The position numbers and the translations under genes were made by a program. Source: an uncultured Sterolibacterium sp. (GTDB lineage: Bacteria; Pseudomonadota; Gammaproteobacteria; Burkholderiales; Rhodocyclaceae). From it: 64,000 nt of DNA. The notes below the pieces were generated by a model, which was given only the letters and a program-made list of their open reading frames with translations, was not told where the DNA came from and did no database searches. The first letter of the stretch is position 1, and each line of letters begins with the position of its first letter. Location of the stretch: the NCBI GenBank assembly GCA_903832735.1, contig CAILCO010000041.1, positions 60,316 through 124,315 of the forward strand, in the 5' to 3' direction. Shown here piece by piece: positions 9,717 to 20,162 of the stretch.

Positions 9717-10105
9717 GCCGCCGACCTTATGTTCGTGTTGTCCCCAGGACGACCTGGTTCTTCAGGCATCCGCGTTACATGCGCTACATGGCGCGCGAGG
9801 TGACCTGCATCTTCATCGGCATCTACTCGGTGATGCTGCTCGTCGGCCTAGTCCGTCTGTCGCAAGGGTCGGCCCAGTACGAGGGTTTTCTCGCGGCCCT
9901 GCGCCAACCCGGGAGCGTGCTGTTCCATCTGCTGGCGCTGGCCTTCTCGCTCTACAACACCTTCACTTGGTTCAACGTGGCGCCCAAGGCGCTGCCGGTC
10001 CAGGTCGGTGACGAACACTGGCCCGACAGCGTCGTGGCCGGCGGGCATTATGTCGTGTGGGTAGGCTTGTCGTTATTCATCCTTTTCTGGGCGGGGGTAC
10101 TCTGA
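9713..10105 (+). CDS. frdC: fumarate reductase membrane anchor FrdC
   Basis: A 130-aa membrane protein with three hydrophobic segments. The N-terminus 'RRPYVRVVPRTTWFFRHPRYMRYMAREVT' and the internal 'LYNTFTWFNVAPKALPVQ' correspond to E. coli FrdC 'RKPYVRPM..WW' and 'LLHTKTWFELAPKAANI'. FrdC and FrdD anchor the enzyme and form the quinol sites; they carry no haem in the E. coli type. The start is the ATG overlapping the frdB stop, giving the family length; a longer open frame upstream lies inside frdB. Confidence 0.9.
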   Translation: MSRRPYVRVVPRTTWFFRHPRYMRYMAREVTCIFIGIYSVMLLVGLVRLSQGSAQYEGFLAALRQPGSVLFHLLALAFSLYNTFTWFNVAPKALPVQVGDEHWPDSVVAGGHYVVWVGLSLFILFWAGVL

Positions 10106-10107
10106 CC

Positions 10108-10449
10108 ATGGCCAAGTCGAACAAACCGATCATCTGGGGAACCTTCGCCGCCGGCGGCACGCTCACCGCCTTCGTCACGCCGGTGCTGATGGTGCTGACT
10201 CTGCTGGCGGCAACCGGGCACCTGCCCGACATGCTGGCTTACGACAAGCTGCATGCTTTCGCGGCCGGCTGGTTCGGCAAGCTGGTTATCTTCGTGATTA
10301 TTTTTCTCTCCCTGTGGAGTCAGGCGCACCGTCTGCGCTGCACTTTTTATGACTTCGGCGCGCGCGCCGACACTCTGGTCGCGACCACGGTGTATGCGCT
10401 CGCCGGTGTTGGCAGCATTGTCACGCTGGTGGTTCTAGCGCGCTTCTGA
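10108..10449 (+). CDS. frdD: fumarate reductase membrane anchor FrdD
   Basis: A 113-aa protein with three hydrophobic segments. The start 'SNKPIIWGTFAAGGTLTAFVTPV' parallels E. coli FrdD '[22 protein letters not shown]', and 'LAYDKLHAFAAGWFGKLVIFVIIFLSLWSQAHRLR' parallels the second helix region. With FrdC it forms the quinol-binding membrane domain. The ATG at 10108 is 2 bases after the frdC stop. It ends the frd operon; 160 bases later the tRNA-Leu begins. Confidence 0.9.
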   Translation: MAKSNKPIIWGTFAAGGTLTAFVTPVLMVLTLLAATGHLPDMLAYDKLHAFAAGWFGKLVIFVIIFLSLWSQAHRLRCTFYDFGARADTLVATTVYALAGVGSIVTLVVLARF

Positions 10450-10507
10450 CAGGGCGCGCGTTGACCAACATGCAACGAAAATTCGACGCAAAAGCGGCAC
10501 AATTTCA

Positions 10508-10537
10508 TTGGCGGCGATGAGCGAGTTGTTATATAAT
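10508..10537 (+). promoter_or_regulatory. promoter for tRNA-Leu (and possibly nuo)
   Basis: TTGGCG (10508-10513, 4/6) and a perfect TATAAT (10532-10537) are separated by 18 bases. Transcription would begin near 10544, about 68 bases before the mature tRNA. As no terminator is evident between the tRNA and nuoA, read-through into the nuo operon is possible. Confidence 0.6.
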
Positions 10538-10611
10538 TTTGGTGGTAGAAAAACTGATGTAGAGCAGCGACTGGTAGCGAGATTGCAGCGAAGATACCAG
10601 TGCGTGGCCTG

Positions 10612-10696
10612 GCCGACGTGGTGAAATTGGTAGACACGCTATCTTGAGGGGGTAGTGACGAGAGTCGTGCGAGTTCGAGTCTCGCCGTCGGCACCA
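10612..10696 (+). tRNA. tRNA-Leu (anticodon GAG)
   Basis: An 85-nt class II tRNA. Acceptor stem GCCGACG (10612-10618) pairs with CGTCGGC (10686-10692), followed by discriminator A and an encoded CCA (10694-10696). The D loop has the usual TTGGTAG. The anticodon stem CTATC/GGTAG encloses the loop TTGAGGG, so the anticodon is GAG (reads CUC/CUU leucine codons). A long variable arm and a GTTCGAGTC T arm follow. tRNA-Leu between secG and nuoA is conserved in betaproteobacteria; here the frd module separates it from secG. Confidence 0.97.
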
Positions 10697-10758
10697 AAAA
10701 ATTAGGTGTGTCCGCTTTTGCGGGCACCGAGAAGCGCGGCTTATGCCGCTCATTGGAT

Positions 10759-11133
10759 ATGTTGGAAAATTACTTTCCCGTCCTGGTATTCATCATCGTC
10801 GGCATCGTTTTCGGATGCATGCCGATGGTCTTGGGTTGGCTCCTCGCCCCGCATCGGCCCAACGCCGAGAAGGGTTCTGCGTACGAGTGCGGCTTCGAGG
10901 CCTTCGAAGAAGCCCGCCTGAAATTCGATGTGCGCTATTACCTGATCGCCATAATCTTCATTCTGTTCGATCTGGAAATCGCTTTCCTCTTCCCCTGGGC
11001 GGCGATATTCAAGGAAATCGTCGGAACCCCCGGCGTCAAGCTGTTCGGCTTCGTCGAGATGCTGGTGTTCCTGGGCATCCTGCTGATCGGCTACGTCTAT
11101 GCTTGGGCCAAGGGCGCCCTGGACTGGGAATGA
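10759..11133 (+). CDS. nuoA: NADH-quinone oxidoreductase subunit A
   Basis: Membrane-arm subunit of complex I at the junction with the peripheral arm. The 124-aa protein has three hydrophobic segments and the invariant loop '[43 protein letters not shown]'-type sequence containing the conserved cysteine near the quinone channel. I take the ATG at 10759 (MLENYFPVL) because the longer frame would start close to the tRNA 3' end. First gene of the 14-gene nuo operon. Confidence 0.95.
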   Translation: MLENYFPVLVFIIVGIVFGCMPMVLGWLLAPHRPNAEKGSAYECGFEAFEEARLKFDVRYYLIAIIFILFDLEIAFLFPWAAIFKEIVGTPGVKLFGFVEMLVFLGILLIGYVYAWAKGALDWE

Positions 11134-11136
11134 CCA

Positions 11137-11613
11137 ATGAGTATTGAAGGCCTGCTCCAGGAAGGTTTCGTCACCACCTCGCTCGACAAACTGATCAACT
11201 GGACGCGTACCGGTTCGATGTGGCCGGTGACTTTCGGTCTCGCCTGCTGCGCGATCGAAATGATCCACGCCGGTTGCGCGCGCTACGACCTCGACCGCTT
11301 CGGCGTGGTCTTCCGCGCCAGTCCGCGCCAGTCCGACGTGATGATCATCGCCGGCACGCTGACCAACAAAATGGCCCCGGCCCTGCGCAAGGTTTATGAC
11401 CAGATGGCCGAGCCGCGCTGGGTGATCTCGATGGGTTCCTGCGCCAACGGCGGCGGCTACTATCATTATTCCTATTCGGTGGTGCGCGGCGCGGACCGCA
11501 TCGTGCCGGTTGATATCTATGTGCCGGGTTGTCCGCCGACAGCCGAAGCCCTGCTCTACGGCATCATCCAACTGCAGAACAAAATCAAGCGCACTTCCAC
11601 CATCGCCCGTTAA
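11137..11613 (+). CDS. nuoB: NADH-quinone oxidoreductase subunit B
   Basis: Peripheral-arm subunit carrying cluster N2, the last iron-sulfur centre before quinone. The 158-aa protein has the tandem cysteines in '[19 protein letters not shown]', a third in '[19 protein letters not shown]' and a fourth in '[15 protein letters not shown]', the full N2 ligand set. It lies 3 bases after nuoA. Confidence 0.97.
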   Translation: MSIEGLLQEGFVTTSLDKLINWTRTGSMWPVTFGLACCAIEMIHAGCARYDLDRFGVVFRASPRQSDVMIIAGTLTNKMAPALRKVYDQMAEPRWVISMGSCANGGGYYHYSYSVVRGADRIVPVDIYVPGCPPTAEALLYGIIQLQNKIKRTSTIAR

Positions 11614-11636
11614 CGTTAAATCCTGTCGATATCCCC

Positions 11637-12263
11637 ATGAGCGCCAAGTTGGAACAGCTGAGTCAGAGTCTTCAGGATGTGCTGGGCGAGCGCATCGTCA
11701 GCATCACCAACGCCCTGGGTGAGTTGACTCTGGTGGTGGCGGCGGCCGACTATTCGGCTGTGGCGACAATTCTGCGCGATCATCCGGATCTGCGTTTCGA
11801 GCAACTGATCGATCTGTGCGGCGTCGATTATGCGGCCTATGGCCAGGTCGGCGCCATGCTTGGCGCGCACCCTGCGGACCAACCGCGCTTCGCGGCCGTC
11901 AGCCACCTGCTTTCGATCAGCCACAACTGGCGTCTGCGGCTGCGCGTCTTCGCGACGGACAATGATTTCCCCGTGCTCGATTCACTCACGCCGGTTTGGA
12001 ACGGCGTCAACTGGTTCGAGCGCGAAGCATTCGATCTTTTCGGCATCATGTTCGCGGGCCACACCGACCTGCGCCGCATCCTGACCGACTACGGCTTCGT
12101 CGGACATCCGTTCCGCAAGGATTTCCCGATCTCCGGCTATGTCGAGATGCGCTACGACGCGGAGCAGAAGCGAGTGATCTACCAGCCGGTGAGCATAGAG
12201 CCGCGCGAAGTCACGCCGCGCATCATCCGCGAAGAAAATTACGGAGCGACGGGACGTGGCTGA
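11637..12263 (+). CDS. nuoC: NADH-quinone oxidoreductase subunit C
   Basis: The 30-kDa subunit of the peripheral arm, 208 aa, separate from NuoD as in most betaproteobacteria (fused in enterobacteria). Family signature '[39 protein letters not shown]' region is intact. The ATG at 11637 follows the nuoB stop by 23 bases; a longer frame would start inside nuoB. It overlaps nuoD by 8 bases. Confidence 0.95.
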   Translation: MSAKLEQLSQSLQDVLGERIVSITNALGELTLVVAAADYSAVATILRDHPDLRFEQLIDLCGVDYAAYGQVGAMLGAHPADQPRFAAVSHLLSISHNWRLRLRVFATDNDFPVLDSLTPVWNGVNWFEREAFDLFGIMFAGHTDLRRILTDYGFVGHPFRKDFPISGYVEMRYDAEQKRVIYQPVSIEPREVTPRIIREENYGATGRG

Positions 12264-13509
12264 GATCCAGAACTACACACTCAACTTCGGGCCCCAGCAT
12301 CCGGCGGCGCACGGCGTGCTGCGCCTGGTGCTCGAGCTCGACGGCGAGATGGTGGTGCGCGCCGACCCGCACATCGGCCTGCTCCACCGCGCCACCGAGA
12401 AACTTGCCGAGCAGAAGACCTGGCTGCAATCGGTGCCCTACCTCGACCGGCTCGACTATACCTCGATGCTGATCAACGAGCATCCCTATGTGATGGCGAT
12501 CGAGCGCCTGCTGGGGATAGAAGTGCCGCTGCGCGCCCAGTACATCCGGGTGCTGTTCGACGAGATCACGCGCATCCACAACCATCTGCTCAGCATCGGC
12601 ACTCAGGCGCTCGACGTCGGCGCCATGACCATGGTCCTCTACACCTTCCGCGAGCGCGAAGACATCGTCGACATGATGGAGGCCACCACCGGCGCCCGCA
12701 TGCACGGGGCCTACTACCGCCCTGGCGGCGTGTACCGCGATCTGCCCGGGCAGATGCCGCGCTACGAGGTGAACAAGTTCAAGAATGCCAAGACGGTCAA
12801 GGCACTGAACGAGGCGCGTTCCGGCTCGCTGCTCGATTTCATCGAGGACTTCAGCAATCGTTTTCCCGGCTACTGCGACGACTACGAGACCCTGCTCACC
12901 GACAACCGCATCTGGAAGCAGCGGCTGGTCGATATCGGCATCGTCAGCAAGGAGCGTGCGCTGCAGCGGGGCTTCACGGGCCCGATGCTGCGCGGTTCCG
13001 GCGTCGAATGGGACCTGCGCAAGAAGCAGCCCTACGAAGTCTATGATCGTCTCGATTTCGACATCCCGGTCGGCGTCAACGGCGACTGCTACGACCGCTA
13101 CCTGGTGCGCATGGAAGAGATGCGCCAGGCCAACCGCATCATCAAGCAGTGCGTTGCCTGGCTGCGCGACAATCCTGGCCCGGTGATCGTCGACAACCAC
13201 AAGGTGGCGCCGCCGTCGCGGGAAAAGATGAAGGGCAACATGGAAGAGCTGATTCATCACTTCAAGCTATTTACTGAAGGCATCCATGTGCCATCCGGTG
13301 AAGTCTATGCCGGAATCGAGCATGCCAAGGGCGAGTTCGGCGTCTATCTGATTTCCGACGGCGCCAACAAGCCCTATCGCATGAAGCTGCGCTCCGCCGC
13401 ATTCACTCATCTTTCCGCCATGGACGAGATGTCGAAAGGCCACATGATCGCCGACGCCGTGACCATCATCGGCACGATGGACATCGTGTTTGGCGACGTT
13501 GATAGATAA
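12256..13509 (+). CDS. nuoD: NADH-quinone oxidoreductase subunit D
   Basis: The 49-kDa subunit that forms the quinone site together with NuoB. 417 aa, starting with GTG at 12256. It shows '[23 protein letters not shown]' with the quinone-site histidine, '[15 protein letters not shown]', '[11 protein letters not shown]', and the C-terminal '[22 protein letters not shown]'. The length and motifs are those of the stand-alone NuoD form. Confidence 0.97.
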   Translation: MAEIQNYTLNFGPQHPAAHGVLRLVLELDGEMVVRADPHIGLLHRATEKLAEQKTWLQSVPYLDRLDYTSMLINEHPYVMAIERLLGIEVPLRAQYIRVLFDEITRIHNHLLSIGTQALDVGAMTMVLYTFREREDIVDMMEATTGARMHGAYYRPGGVYRDLPGQMPRYEVNKFKNAKTVKALNEARSGSLLDFIEDFSNRFPGYCDDYETLLTDNRIWKQRLVDIGIVSKERALQRGFTGPMLRGSGVEWDLRKKQPYEVYDRLDFDIPVGVNGDCYDRYLVRMEEMRQANRIIKQCVAWLRDNPGPVIVDNHKVAPPSREKMKGNMEELIHHFKLFTEGIHVPSGEVYAGIEHAKGEFGVYLISDGANKPYRMKLRSAAFTHLSAMDEMSKGHMIADAVTIIGTMDIVFGDVDR

Positions 13510-13513
13510 GACC

Positions 13514-14007
13514 ATGCTCTCTGACGACGCATTCAAGAAGATCGACCGCGAGATAGCCAAGTATCCGGCGGACCAGAAGCAATCTGCGGTGATGGCGGCT
13601 CTCGCGATCGCCCAGGACGAGAACGGCTACCTGGCGCAGGAGACCATCGCGGCCGTCGCCGACTATCTGGGCATGGCGCCGATGGCGGCCTTCGAAGTGG
13701 CCTCGTTCTACAACATGTACGATCTGGCGCCGTTAGGCAGGTACAAGCTGACGGTGTGCACCAATCTGCCTTGCGCGCTCTCCGGCGGCGTTGACGCTGC
13801 GGAGTACCTCAAGCAAAAACTCGGCATAGCGTTCAACGAGACCACGCCGGACGGCCTGTTCACCCTCAAGCAGGGCGAGTGTCTGGGCGCCTGCGGCGAT
13901 GCGCCGGTGCTGTTGATGAACAACAAGCGGATGTGTAGCTTCATGACCACCGAAGCCATCGACCAGCTTTTGACTGAACTGCGGGCCGATCTGCGAGGGC
14001 AGGCAAC

Positions 14008-14011
<4 letters not shown>
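13514..14011 (+). CDS. nuoE: NADH-quinone oxidoreductase subunit E
   Basis: The 24-kDa subunit with the [2Fe-2S] centre N1a in the NADH-oxidising module. 165 aa. Cluster ligands are the cysteines of '[12 protein letters not shown]' and '[14 protein letters not shown]'. The ATG at 13514 is preferred to a TTG 24 bases earlier, which lies inside nuoD. It overlaps nuoF by 4 bases (ATGA). Confidence 0.95.
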
Positions 14012-15329
<1,318 letters not shown>

Positions 15330-15336
<7 letters not shown>

Positions 15337-17693
15337 ACATCGAAATCGACGGCAAGGCGCTGCAGGTCGTTGAAGGCAGCACCATCATCGACGCCGCGCA
15401 TCAGCTGGGCACTTACATCCCGCACTTCTGCTATCACAAGAAGCTGTCGATTGCCGCCAACTGCCGGATGTGCCTGGTCCAGGTCGAGAAGGCGCCCAAG
15501 CCCATGCCGGCTTGCGCCACGCCGGTGACCAACGGTATGAAGGTGCAGACCCACTCGGAGCAGGCGGTCAAGGCGCAGAAGGGGGTGATGGAGTTTCTCC
15601 TGATCAATCACCCGCTCGACTGCCCGATCTGCGACCAGGGCGGCGAATGCCTGCTCCAGGATCTGGCCGTCGGCTACGGCGCCAGCGCCTCGCGCTACCA
15701 GGAAGAAAAGCGCGTCGTGATGAACAAGAATCTGGGTCCGCTGGTGGCCACCGACATGACGCGCTGCATCAACTGCACGCGCTGCGTCCGCTTCACCCAG
15801 GAGATCGCCGGTCTGATGGAACTGGGCCAGGCCTATCGCGGCGAGCACGCCGAGATCATGTCCTTCATCGGCCAGACGGTGGATTCCGAACTGTCCGGCA
15901 ACATCATCGACCTCTGCCCGGTCGGCGCCCTCACTTCCAAGCCCTTCCGCTTCTCGGCGCGCACCTGGGAACTGGCGCGCAGGAAATCCGTCAGTCCGCA
16001 CGACGGCCTGGGCTCGCCGCTGATCGTCCAGACCAAGCATGACAAGGTGATGCGCGTACTGCCGCTGGAGAACGAGGAGATCAACGAATGCTGGCTCTCC
16101 GACAAGGACCGTTTCTCCTATGAGGCGCTGAATTCCCCGGAGCGCCTGACCCGCCCGATGCTCAAGCACGGCGGTCAGTGGATAGAAGTGGAGTGGCAAC
16201 AGGCGCTCGACTATGTCGCTCATGCCTTCAAGGACATCGCCAAGAACCACGGCGCCGCGGCGCTTGGGGCGTTGCTCTCGCCGCATGCCACCCTGGAGGA
16301 GCTTCATCTCGGGCAGAAGCTGATGCGCGGCTTGGGGTCGGGCAATGTGGACTTCCGCCTGCGCCAGAGCGACTTCTCGCAGGATGGCCAGGGAACTCCC
16401 TGGCTGGGCATGAAGATCGCCGAGATCGGCAGCCTCGACCGCGTCCTGGTGGTCGGCAGCTTCCTGCGCAAGGATCATCCGTTGATCGCGCAGCGCCTGC
16501 GCCAGGCCGTCAAGCGCGGCGCGCAAGTGTCACTAGTGCATTCGGCCGACGACGATCAGCTGCTCAAGGCCCACGCCAAGGCCATTGTCCTGCCCTCGCA
16601 ACTGCCGCAGCTCCTGGCCCAGGTGGTCAAGTGCGCCGCCGAACTCAAGGGCGTTTCGGTCGATGCTGCCATCACTGCCCTCGCCGTGAGCGAGAAGGCG
16701 AAGGCCATCGCCGAGAGCCTGCTCTCCGGAACCCGGGCTGCGATCTTCCTCGGCAATTTTGCCCAGCAGCATGAACAGGCCGCGACCCTGCAGGCTCTGG
16801 CGCAACTGCTGGCGAAGATCACCGGCGCCAACTTCGGTTTCCTCGGCGAGGCCGCCAACAGTGTCGGCGGCTATGTCGCCAATGCGCTGCCCGGCGCAGA
16901 CGGATTGAATGCCGGCCAGATGCTGGCCGAACCGCGCCACGGCTATCTGATTCTCAATGCCGAAGTGGAACTCGATAGCGCCAGGCCGCTGCAGGCGCTG
17001 GCGGCGCTGAAACAGGCGGCGACCGTGGTGCTGCTGTCGCCGTTCAAGCTGCCCGGCGCGCTCGATTACGCCGACGTGCTGCTGCCGGTTTCGCCGTTCT
17101 CCGAAACCTCTGGGAGTTTCATCAATACCGAAGGCCGCGTGCAGAGTTTCAACGCCGTGGTCAGACCCCTGGGCGAGACCCGTCCGGCCTGGAAGGTGCT
17201 GCGCGTCCTGGGCAATCTGCTGAACCTGCCCGGCTTCGATCAGGACAGCAGCGAGCAGGTACGAGCCGAGGTCCTGGGCGCGGCGACGCCTACGCCGGAA
17301 TTCGTGACCGACCGTCTTGCCAACCCGCTCAGCGATGTTGCCAACAATGTTGCCAACAACGTTGCCATCAAGCTTGATGCTGGCCCGAACGGACTGGAGC
17401 GCGTCGCCGATGTGGCCATCTATTCGGCCGACGTTCTGGTGCGCCGCGCCCCCAGCCTGCAAAAGACCCGCGATGCCGCGTCGCCCGCGGCGCGGATGAA
17501 TGCCGTGACGCTGCAACAGTGCGGCGTGAGCGCCGGCCAGGAACTCAGGGTGAGGCAGGGTGAGGGGCAGGCGCAACTCTTTGCCGTCCTTGATGCCGGC
17601 TTGCCCGACGGCGCCGTGCGGATAGCCGCGGCGCATCCCAAGGTCGCGGGGCTTGCCGCCATGCACGGCGCCATCACCGTGGAGGCGCTGTGA
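15330..17693 (+). CDS. nuoG: NADH-quinone oxidoreductase subunit G
   Basis: The 75-kDa subunit with several electron-transfer clusters, 787 aa. N-terminal ferredoxin domain '[24 protein letters not shown]', the His/Cys site '[15 protein letters not shown]', and a 4Fe domain '[14 protein letters not shown]', followed by a degenerate molybdopterin-oxidoreductase domain. The region near residues 668-678 contains a short in-frame repeat ([10 protein letters not shown]). The start at 15330 ([11 protein letters not shown]) is the ATG overlapping the nuoF end; a much longer open frame over nuoF is a shadow. Confidence 0.95.
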
Positions 17694-18742
17694 TGGAAAT
17701 ACTTCTCCAGACCCTGCAAACATTCTTCGGCCCGGCCTGGCCGCTGGTGTGGACCCTGCTGAAGATCTTCGGCATCATTCTGCCGCTGGTGCTATGCGTG
17801 GCCTACCTCACCCTGGCCGAGCGCAAGGTCATCGGCTGGATGCAGGTGCGCATCGGCCCCAACCGCGTCGGCCCCTTGGGTCTGCTGCAGCCGATCGCCG
17901 ACGGCCTGAAACTGGTCTTCAAGGAAATCGTTGTTCCAACGAAGGCCAGCACGGGCCTGTATTTCGTCGGTCCGGCAATGGCTTTCGCCACCGCCCTGGC
18001 GGCCTGGGCCGTGGTGCCGTTCTCGGAAGGCTATGTCCTGGCCAACATCGATGCCGGCGTCCTCTACCTGCTGGCGATGACTTCGATCGGCATCTACGGC
18101 GTGATCATCTCCGGCTGGGCCTCCAACTCGAAATACGCCTTCTACGGTGCGATGCGCTCGGCGGCGCAGATGGTCTCCTACGAGATCGCCATGGGTTTCG
18201 CCCTGGTCTGCGTGCTGATGGTCTCCGCCAGCCTGAATCTCTCCGACATCGTCCATGGCCAGGCCAAGGGCGCCTTCGCCGAGATGGGACTGGGTTTCCT
18301 GTCGTGGAACTGGCTGCCGCTCCTGCCGATGTTCCTGGTCTATCTGATCTCGGGCATTGCCGAGACCAACCGCGCGCCCTTCGACGTGGTCGAGGGCGAG
18401 TCCGAGATCGTCGCCGGCCACATGGTCGAATACTCGGGCATGGCCTACGCGCTGTTCTTCCTCGGCGAATACGCGAACATGATCCTGGTCTCGGTCATGA
18501 CCTCGATCTTCTTCCTCGGCGGCTGGCTGTCGCCGGTGGGATTCCTGCCCGACAGCTTCGTCTGGCTGGCGGGCAAGACCTGCTTCATCCTCTTCCTGTT
18601 CCTCTGGTTCCGCGCCACCTTCCCGCGTTACCGCTACGACCAGATCATGCGTCTGGGCTGGAAGGTATTCGTGCCACTGTGCATGTTCTGGCTGCTCTTC
18701 ATCGGTGTCTGGATGATGTCGCCGCTTAACATCTGGAAATGA
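17693..18742 (+). CDS. nuoH: NADH-quinone oxidoreductase subunit H
   Basis: Membrane subunit that joins the quinone site to the proton-pumping arm. 349 aa, about eight hydrophobic segments. Signatures: '[34 protein letters not shown]' early, and '[28 protein letters not shown]' mid-protein, both with the acidic residues near the quinone channel. The ATG at 17693 overlaps the nuoG stop; a GTG one codon earlier is less likely. Confidence 0.96.
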   Translation: MEILLQTLQTFFGPAWPLVWTLLKIFGIILPLVLCVAYLTLAERKVIGWMQVRIGPNRVGPLGLLQPIADGLKLVFKEIVVPTKASTGLYFVGPAMAFATALAAWAVVPFSEGYVLANIDAGVLYLLAMTSIGIYGVIISGWASNSKYAFYGAMRSAAQMVSYEIAMGFALVCVLMVSASLNLSDIVHGQAKGAFAEMGLGFLSWNWLPLLPMFLVYLISGIAETNRAPFDVVEGESEIVAGHMVEYSGMAYALFFLGEYANMILVSVMTSIFFLGGWLSPVGFLPDSFVWLAGKTCFILFLFLWFRATFPRYRYDQIMRLGWKVFVPLCMFWLLFIGVWMMSPLNIWK

Positions 18743-18746
18743 TGCC

Positions 18747-19235
18747 ATGGGTGCGCTAACAGCCTTCTTCAAGAGCCTGTTCCTCAAGGAACTGTTCCAG
18801 GGCCTGGCAGTAACCGGGCGTCACCTTTTCGTGCGCAAGATCACCGTGCAGTTTCCGGAAGAGAAGACGCCGCAGAGCAACCGTTTCCGCGGTCTGCACG
18901 CGCTGCGCCGCTATCCCAACGGCGAGGAGCGCTGCATCGCCTGCAAGCTGTGCGAAGCGGTCTGCCCGGCGATGGCGATCACCATCGAGTCGGCCGAGCG
19001 GGAGGATGCCACGCGGCGGACCACGCGCTATGACATCGACCTGATCAAGTGCATCTACTGCGGCTTCTGCGAGGAGGCCTGCCCGGTCGACGCCATCGTC
19101 ATGACGCGGATCTTCGAGTACCACGGCGAAAAGCCCGGCGATCTCTACTACACCAAGCAGATGCTGCTGGCGGTCGGCGACAAGAACGAGGTCCAGATCG
19201 CCAAGGATCGCGCGCAAGACGCCCCATACAGGTAA
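18747..19235 (+). CDS. nuoI: NADH-quinone oxidoreductase subunit I
   Basis: The 23-kDa subunit with two [4Fe-4S] clusters (N6a/N6b) that pass electrons to N2 in NuoB. 162 aa. Both ferredoxin motifs are complete: '[16 protein letters not shown]' and '[16 protein letters not shown]'. It follows nuoH after 4 bases. Confidence 0.97.
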   Translation: MGALTAFFKSLFLKELFQGLAVTGRHLFVRKITVQFPEEKTPQSNRFRGLHALRRYPNGEERCIACKLCEAVCPAMAITIESAEREDATRRTTRYDIDLIKCIYCGFCEEACPVDAIVMTRIFEYHGEKPGDLYYTKQMLLAVGDKNEVQIAKDRAQDAPYR

Positions 19236-19241
19236 GCCGAG

Positions 19242-19844
19242 ATGGACTTCAAAAGCGCAGTTTTCTATTTCCTCGCCACCGTACTGGTGCTCGCCAGCCT
19301 GCGTGTCATCACCGCGCGGAATCCGGTGCATGCCGCGCTATTCCTGGTGCTGGCGTTCTTCTCCGCCGGCGGCATATGGATGCTGTTGCAAGCCGAGTTC
19401 CTCGCCATCGTACTGGTGATGGTCTATGTCGGCGCGGTGATGGTGTTGTTCCTGTTCGTGGTGATGATGCTCGATATCAACCTGGAACGCCTGCGCCAGG
19501 GTTTCTGGAGCTACCTGCCGCTGGGCGCCACCATCGGTCTGTTGATGACCCTGGAAATGGCCCTGGTGCTCGCCGGCCGCTACTACGGCCTGGAAGCAAT
19601 GCCCGATCCAGGCGCGTCGGGCGCGGGCGTGAACAACACCAAGGAACTGGGCCGGCTGCTGTTTACCGATTACGTTTATCCCTTCGAACTGGCCTCGGTC
19701 ATTCTGCTGGTGGCCATCGTCGCGGCGGTGGCGCTGACCAAGCGCCCGCGGAAGGAAAGCAAGGCGCAGAACGCAGCCGCGCAGATTGCCGTCCGGCGCA
19801 ACGATCGCCTGCGCATCGTCTCGATGCCCTCAGAGAAGGAGTAG
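19242..19844 (+). CDS. nuoJ: NADH-quinone oxidoreductase subunit J
   Basis: Membrane-arm subunit, 200 aa with five hydrophobic segments. The third helix '[22 protein letters not shown]' holds the conserved tyrosine and glycine of the helix that switches between helical and pi-bulge forms in the complex. The C-terminus is a basic cytoplasmic tail. It lies 6 bases after nuoI. Confidence 0.94.
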   Translation: MDFKSAVFYFLATVLVLASLRVITARNPVHAALFLVLAFFSAGGIWMLLQAEFLAIVLVMVYVGAVMVLFLFVVMMLDINLERLRQGFWSYLPLGATIGLLMTLEMALVLAGRYYGLEAMPDPGASGAGVNNTKELGRLLFTDYVYPFELASVILLVAIVAAVALTKRPRKESKAQNAAAQIAVRRNDRLRIVSMPSEKE

Positions 19845-19849
19845 CGGAG

Positions 19850-20155
19850 ATGCTCTCGCTATCGCATTACCTCATCCTCGCCGCGATCCTGTTTGCCATC
19901 GGCGTGGTCGGCATTTTCCTCAACCGCAAGAATTTGATCGTGCTCCTGATGGCGATCGAGTTGATGCTCCTGGCGGTGAATACCAACTTCATCGCCTTCT
20001 CGCACTTCTTCGGCGATCTTTCCGGCCAACTCTTCGTCTTCTTCATCCTGACGGTGGCGGCGGCGGAGTCTGCGATCGGTCTGGCAATTCTGGTGGTGCT
20101 GTTCCGCAACCTCGCCACGATCCATGTCGATGACCTCGACAGTCTCAAGGGATAG
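19850..20155 (+). CDS. nuoK: NADH-quinone oxidoreductase subunit K
   Basis: Small membrane subunit of 101 aa with three helices and the conserved intramembrane glutamates in '[17 protein letters not shown]' and '[17 protein letters not shown]', part of the proton path. The ATG at 19850 follows the nuoJ stop by 5 bases and a GGAGA site; a longer open frame upstream is a shadow within nuoI/nuoJ. Confidence 0.95.
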   Translation: MLSLSHYLILAAILFAIGVVGIFLNRKNLIVLLMAIELMLLAVNTNFIAFSHFFGDLSGQLFVFFILTVAAAESAIGLAILVVLFRNLATIHVDDLDSLKG

Positions 20156-20162
20156 CGAAGAG

